This document shows, piece after piece, positions 23,231 through 23,526 of a stretch of 23,526 nt of DNA. Under the pieces are notes generated by a model. The model was not told where the DNA came from. It did no database searches and saw only the letters and a list, made by a program, of their open reading frames with translations. Each line of letters opens with the position of its first letter. Position 1 is the first letter of the stretch. Both the position numbers and the translations under genes were made by a program. The stretch is from a virus: IMG/VR virus record IMGVR_UViG_3300037584_000314, positions 1 through 23,526 of that record. One strand, written 5' to 3'.

Positions 23231-23526
23231 ACTCTTTAGAATATTTCCAGGTCTACATCGGGCTTATGGTCATTTTTTTATTACAGAAAGAAAAGGACCT
23301 AAGCTTGATGGATATGGAAAAACAATAAGAGAAAAGTATGATGAAAGCTTATGGGTAGAACACCTATCTGGTAAAATTGGATTAGGTGTTATACCCATCA
23401 ATGAAGATAATAAATGTAAATGGGGTTGTCTAGATGTAGATGACTATTCTGTAAATATAGAAAAAATTTCAAAACAATTTGTTAAAAAAAATTTAATTGT
23501 ATGTAGATCAAAATCAGGTGGTGCTC
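23217..23526 (+). CDS. Archaeo-eukaryotic-type primase (TOTE-like), N-terminal part
   Basis: The frame starts at ATG 23217, inside the end of the preceding gene, and runs off the right edge after 103 codons. Visible are HRAYGHFFITERKGPKLDGY (14-33), LWVEHLSGKIGLGVIPINED (45-64) and CKWGCLDVDDYSV (67-79), then IVCRSKSGGA at the edge. Asp 73 and Asp 75 form the DxD metal site of the archaeo-eukaryotic primase superfamily, and the whole order (HLxGxxGLGVxPIxEDNxCxWGCxDxDxY) resembles the primase domain of TOTE-type proteins. It would make primers for phage DNA synthesis. Later motifs (sxH and downstream domains) are beyond the window. GGAG (23210-23213) sits shortly before the ATG. Confidence 0.75.
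   Translation, partial: MHHSKLFRIFPGLHRAYGHFFITERKGPKLDGYGKTIREKYDESLWVEHLSGKIGLGVIPINEDNKCKWGCLDVDDYSVNIEKISKQFVKKNLIVCRSKSGGA

Noticed and set aside
1-23526. tRNA genes, CRISPR arrays, integrase or attachment sites
   Set aside because: No cloverleaf-like sequence with a TTC-loop motif, no regularly spaced DNA repeats, and no recombinase motifs were noticed on either strand; a covariance-model search was not possible.

Overview
The window is part of the genome of a tailed, podovirus-like bacteriophage, probably marine. The evidence is a strongly A+T-rich sequence, densely packed and overlapping genes, two head-to-tail adaptor-like proteins, a P22 gp10-like tail hub protein, very large internal (ejection) protein candidates, and a T7-lysozyme-type amidase. 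The gene content and base composition resemble phages of low-GC marine Alphaproteobacteria such as SAR11, but the host cannot be fixed from sequence alone. I see no tRNA, rRNA, CRISPR array, integrase or insertion sequence.

Layout. Positions 1-5281 hold structural and neck genes: the tail end of a small protein, an adaptor, a small protein of unknown role, a GT-A glycosyltransferase, a second adaptor paralogue, a small virion-type protein, a repeat-rich fibre-like protein with a 22-residue period, and a tail fibre. Positions 5350-6667 hold a small fibre-associated protein and a glycine-rich receptor-binding-type fibre. Positions 6709-10448 hold six consecutive, mostly overlapping genes. Each encodes a different 2-oxoglutarate/Fe(II)-dependent oxygenase-like protein. 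Positions 10501-18625 return to virion genes: tail hub, GNAT-like acetyltransferase, a protein with a C-terminal S74 self-cleaving chaperone domain, and two long putative internal or ejection proteins. Positions 18618-20014 form a lysis cassette (XhlA-like membrane protein, amidase, holin-like protein, possible 24-residue membrane peptide) with a PD-(D/E)xK nuclease-like gene inside it. From 20007 to 21482 an SNF2-type helicase is encoded alone on the minus strand. A divergent promoter region follows, then plus-strand early or replication genes: two conserved-type unknowns, a putative ssDNA-binding protein with an SSB-like acidic tail, and the start of an archaeo-eukaryotic-type primase.

The most notable feature is the six-gene oxygenase array. 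Single 2OG-Fe(II) oxygenases are common in marine phages, but six in a row, lying between the glycine-rich fibre gene and the tail hub gene, suggest a dedicated modification module. With the glycosyltransferase upstream and the acetyltransferase downstream, the structural region encodes eight putative group-transfer or oxidation enzymes. Their substrate (virion protein, DNA, or host metabolite/envelope) cannot be read from the sequence; hydroxylation of tail fibre proteins is the simplest hypothesis from position.
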